From Chlorokybus atmophyticus (Eukaryota; Streptophyta; Chlorokybophyceae; Chlorokybales; Chlorokybaceae), in the NCBI GenBank assembly GCA_009103225.1, contig RHPI01000638.1, forward strand, positions 618,395-682,394: a DNA stretch of 64,000 nucleotides. The letters run 5' to 3'. Numbering within the stretch: position 1 is the stretch's first letter; each line of letters starts with the position of its first letter. Both the position numbers and the translations under genes were made by a program. Positions 60,344-64,000 of the stretch are shown in pieces. The notes under the pieces were generated by a model that made no database searches, was not told where the DNA came from, and saw nothing but the letters and a program-made list of their open reading frames with translations.

Positions 60344-62980
60344 TTACTTGTCACTGGCAGCGCTGGGTTTAAGGTGCAACTCTTGCAGCTGTTTGGAGTC
60401 AACGGCGGCGGGTGCGTTGGTAAGCAAGCACTGGGCTTGTGCACTTTTGGGGAAAGCGATCACGTCTCGGATGGAGTCTGCACCTGCCAAAAGCATCACC
60501 AGGCGATCCAGCCCAAATGCGATGCCGCCTGCACACGCAAGGTAACGCAAGAGGTTTAACGGAACTTATACCAATACGCCTGGGCATTGTCAGTTGCACT
60601 AGAACTGACCGTGCGGGGGAGCACCGAAGTCGAACGCCTCCAGCAGGAAGCCAAACTTTTCCTGTGCCTGCACGCAAGTGGTCTATGGTTGACAACAAAC
60701 CGACCGGGCGACTGACATCGAGCCGTCTGTACCTCCTCCTGGGTCAAGCCAATGGTTTCCAGCACGCGTTCTTGGACTTCCCTTTTGTAGATACGCAGGC
60801 TGCCTCCGCCAATCTGCGCATGCGTGGAGCACATTGAGGAAGAACAACCTTACATGCTGCACAGTCCAACATTGTGTACCTCTATGCCGTTGTACACTAT
60901 GTCGTAAGCTGCTGCGCGCGCTGTTTGAAGGTCTGCCATGTCCTCAGCTAATGGAGCTGTGAAAGGATGGTGTAGAGCCTGCAGGACCATGATATGAGTG
61001 GAGCTCAAGTGGATTGTACCACCGACATAGACGATGCACACTCCGCTCTTCCACGCCCTTGCGATGTACAGTGTGTTAGAAGTGACAACAATTGCCAAGC
61101 AGCTGCATCTCACCTCCAACCTGCCTTCTTCTTCATTGTACTCGAACATTGGGAACTCGGTGACCCACAGGATGGCATGAGCATCCTGCACGTTGACGTT
61201 GAAGTCAGCCTAGCCAGAGCAGTCCAGCAACTGCAAATGCCCAGTTTATGTTTGCGGACGAGACAACGGGACAAACAGAAGTGGTCCCATGCTTTGCAGA
61301 CACTGACACCTTTGGGATGAGATCCAGAACAGGAGCGAGGAAGTTGCGGACACGATCAAGTGCTTTGTTGACCGTTGCGAGTGGCCCTGCAGCGAACAGC
61401 AGCAAATCCCCAGCTCCCGCATCCAGTGCCTTCAACAACTCAGGTTTACAGTCCAGCAACCCATCACGCAATGCTGCAGCTCCTTCCAAGTCGCCTGAGC
61501 ACAAGATCAAACCGTCGTGACAGCAGCAACCACATGCTATATTAAGCAGAACTTGGCCAAGGTCAGCAACCTGCCCTACCATTGTCAGAGATGCGTGCAA
61601 AAGCCAAGCCTTTGGCCCCCATGAGTGTTGCTTGATTGAAGACATCTCCCTTGGGCTTCAGGCGCGAGTTGGCGATGCGAGAAGCGCCATCAGAGGCAGG
61701 TATACGGATGGCCTTGACAGCACCACCTTCCTCCACGGCATTCGCAAACACGCCAAAGCCACATCCCCGGACAACGTCGGAGACATCTCGCAGCTCCAGG
61801 CCAAAGCGCATGTCCGGCCGGTCTGTGCCAAAGCGAGCCATGGCTTCACAGTACGTTAGCCGCGGAAATGGTTTGGGCAAGGAGATACCGGCGCATTCTT
61901 CAAAGAGACGGCATGCAAGGCCTTCCATGATGTTCAGGATGGTTTCCATGGGTGTGAACGCGAGCTCCAGATCAAGCTGCGTGAACTCTGGCTGGCGATC
62001 AGCGCGCAGGTCCTCATCTCGGAAGCAGCGTGCAACCTGGTAATAACGGTCCACGCCACCGACCATCAGCAGCTGCTTGAACAACTGAGGCGACTGCGGG
62101 AGAGCGTAGAAAGCCCCTTCCTGCACCCGCGATGGCACGAGGTAGTCTCGTGCACCCTCGGGCGTCGACCGAGTGAGCATGGGAGTTTCTACCTCTAAGA
62201 ACCCATGCTCGTCTTCAAGGTACCGTCTTGCAGCGCGTAAAACGCTATGCCGCAGGCGCAGGTTTGTTGCCATGATCTCTCGCCGCAAGTCCAAAGGCCT
62301 ATACCGCATCCTGAGTTCCTCGCTCACCGGGTCTGCCGACCCATATGCTGACACCATGAACGGGAGAGAACCTTTGACAGTGTTGAGGACCGTCACATCA
62401 TGTGCAACAACTTCTAGGGTACCCGTAGCCAGCTTGGGATTGATCTGGTCCTCAGGTCGCAACCGAACATGTCCGGTAACTGCAACCACCCATTCTGATC
62501 GCACTCGTGCCAACACTGCTGCAGCTGCTGCGCCCTTGGGGTCTGGGTCACTGACCACCTTTATACAGCAACGCGTGAGCAGTGATGCCGCCCTTGTTTT
62601 ACCACAAATGGGCAGCTGCCGACCACCAGCTGACCACTACTGCGTGCAGGCCATACTGCAAAGCTTGCTGTGGGCTGTACAACCGGACACAGCTGCACAT
62701 GCATGACTGCAAAGCACTTCAACTCCACCACGTATAAGCCAAGACACCTCCAGAAATCGTAACCATCACATTTGCCAAGTTTGCAAGCAAGCCCATTCCA
62801 TGCAGACTACACTGTAAAAATGCACTACATTGTGCATTTGCAAAGTGCATCCGAGTGAACTGCACTGTGCACGCATGGACAGCAATGCCGCAATAGCCAC
62901 CCACCTGCACAATGCCCGAATGGTCGCGTAACCAGATGAAGACAACACCTCCCCCCATGCTTCGCTGCCGGTCAACCCAT
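60344..62980 (-). CDS. Aspartyl-tRNA synthetase, bacterial/organellar type, 5' end missing
   Basis: Eight exons (62980-62905, 62558-61580, 61494-61310, 61209-61114, 60978-60880, 60813-60733, 60667-60610, 60528-60344) join in frame to about 585 residues. Order: OB-fold [20 protein letters not shown], dimer motif 1 [21 protein letters not shown], flipping-loop region [20 protein letters not shown], motif 2 [21 protein letters not shown], the bacterial insertion domain (61494-61310), [17 protein letters not shown], and motif 3 [15 protein letters not shown]. The enzyme charges tRNA-Asp in plastid and/or mitochondrion. E. coli AspS is 590 residues, so only the very N-terminus plus presequence is lacking; it probably lies beyond 63035, in or across the terminal gap. 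Catalytic motifs are complete. Confidence 0.92.
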
Positions 62981-63299
62981 CTGTAGACAAGTGCTTGTCA
63001 GATAGGACCGGCCTCAGAGCAGCCATCTTGCGCAAGGGCTAGCTACAACACCAGCACTGTCGCTATGCCCAGACTGAATACAGATGTCCAACCGCTCCCA
63101 TTTCCTAACCACCTGTGTTGCAATCACCATGGGCACCAATTGTGCATATTTCATCTTGTTGATTGCAAAGTACTGGTTTGTGGTTCTAATTGTCGCTTTG
63201 AACTGCCAACAGCAAGCAGTGACCAATGTTACTTGTACAGTTGCAACAGCTTGAGCAGCTTGTGCAGCAGTTGCAACTGTACTGGTGGGAGGAGGGGGG

Positions 63300-64000
63300 N
63301 NNNNNNNNNNNNNNNNNNNNNNNNNNNNNNNNNNNNNNNNNNNNNNNNNNNNNNNNNNNNNNNNNNNNNNNNNNNNNNNNNNNNNNNNNNNNNNNNNNNN
63401 NNNNNNNNNNNNNNNNNNNNNNNNNNNNNNNNNNNNNNNNNNNNNNNNNNNNNNNNNNNNNNNNNNNNNNNNNNNNNNNNNNNNNNNNNNNNNNNNNNNN
63501 NNNNNNNNNNNNNNNNNNNNNNNNNNNNNNNNNNNNNNNNNNNNNNNNNNNNNNNNNNNNNNNNNNNNNNNNNNNNNNNNNNNNNNNNNNNNNNNNNNNN
63601 NNNNNNNNNNNNNNNNNNNNNNNNNNNNNNNNNNNNNNNNNNNNNNNNNNNNNNNNNNNNNNNNNNNNNNNNNNNNNNNNNNNNNNNNNNNNNNNNNNNN
63701 NNNNNNNNNNNNNNNNNNNNNNNNNNNNNNNNNNNNNNNNNNNNNNNNNNNNNNNNNNNNNNNNNNNNNNNNNNNNNNNNNNNNNNNNNNNNNNNNNNNN
63801 NNNNNNNNNNNNNNNNNNNNNNNNNNNNNNNNNNNNNNNNNNNNNNNNNNNNNNNNNNNNNNNNNNNNNNNNNNNNNNNNNNNNNNNNNNNNNNNNNNNN
63901 NNNNNNNNNNNNNNNNNNNNNNNNNNNNNNNNNNNNNNNNNNNNNNNNNNNNNNNNNNNNNNNNNNNNNNNNNNNNNNNNNNNNNNNNNNNNNNNNNNNN
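63300..64000. other. Assembly gap to the end of the window
   Basis: All N. It likely hides the first exon of the AspRS gene. Confidence 0.95.

Overview
This is nuclear DNA of a eukaryote from the green lineage, most likely a unicellular green or streptophyte alga. I cannot name the species. The evidence is many short-exon genes with GT-AG (some GC-AG) introns, plastid or mitochondrial presequences, and plant-type families: a plastid envelope protein, a plant rhodanese, an organellar AspRS and an m-AAA FtsH. There are no operons. Single-copy genes are separated by long stretches full of decayed transposons. Runs of N at 14688-14737, 51934-52120 and 63300-64000, and single N at 6438 and 43014, mark assembly breaks.

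Layout of host genes. 1126-2093 (-): small plastid inner-envelope protein. 3325-4758 (+): seven-helix cAMP-receptor-like GPCR, five exons. 5940-7211 (-): organelle-targeted rhodanese sulfurtransferase. 8473-10527 (+): MGC-start (myristoyl/palmitoyl-type) disordered protein with RRxS-type sites. 11.4-12.2 kb (-) and 12.8-15.3 kb (+): two unidentified, partly damaged multi-exon loci. 17277-19095 (+) and 20370-21755 (-): a tail-to-tail pair of seven-exon, Pro-rich genes with organelle-type presequences and identical intron-phase series. 38568-41173 (-): FtsH3/10-type m-AAA protease, N-terminus not found. 57229-58283 (-): signal peptidase complex subunit 3. 60344-62980 (-): bacterial-type (organellar) aspartyl-tRNA synthetase, running toward the terminal gap.

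Layout of mobile DNA. 22.3-36.8 kb is a nested stack. A pogo/Tigger-type transposase gene is split by a decayed Ty3 chromovirus (29694-35912). Just upstream lies a 0.5 kb palindrome-rich TIR element that was itself hit by a younger Ty3 chromovirus (22748-28289) with LTRs, tRNA-Met-type PBS, polypurine tract and a GTCTG target duplication. 42519-46046 is a second pogo-type transposon with TIRs and TA target duplication. It carries a 161-bp identical, inverted copy of an FtsH exon from the neighbouring gene. 46.9-47.5 kb holds a third, decayed transposase. 48.7-50.6 kb holds a DDE-like transposase relic interrupted by a perfect 523-bp TRIM (49020-49542) with GCTCC target duplication. The TRIM's LTR start and polypurine tract match the Ty3 family. 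A reverse-transcriptase relic lies at 58.6-59.26 kb.

The host genes do not form one pathway. Several act in organelles (envelope protein, rhodanese, FtsH, AspRS, the Pro-rich pair). I think the Pro-rich pair and the Ty3/TRIM relationship are the least described items. All gene models are manual splices without transcript evidence.
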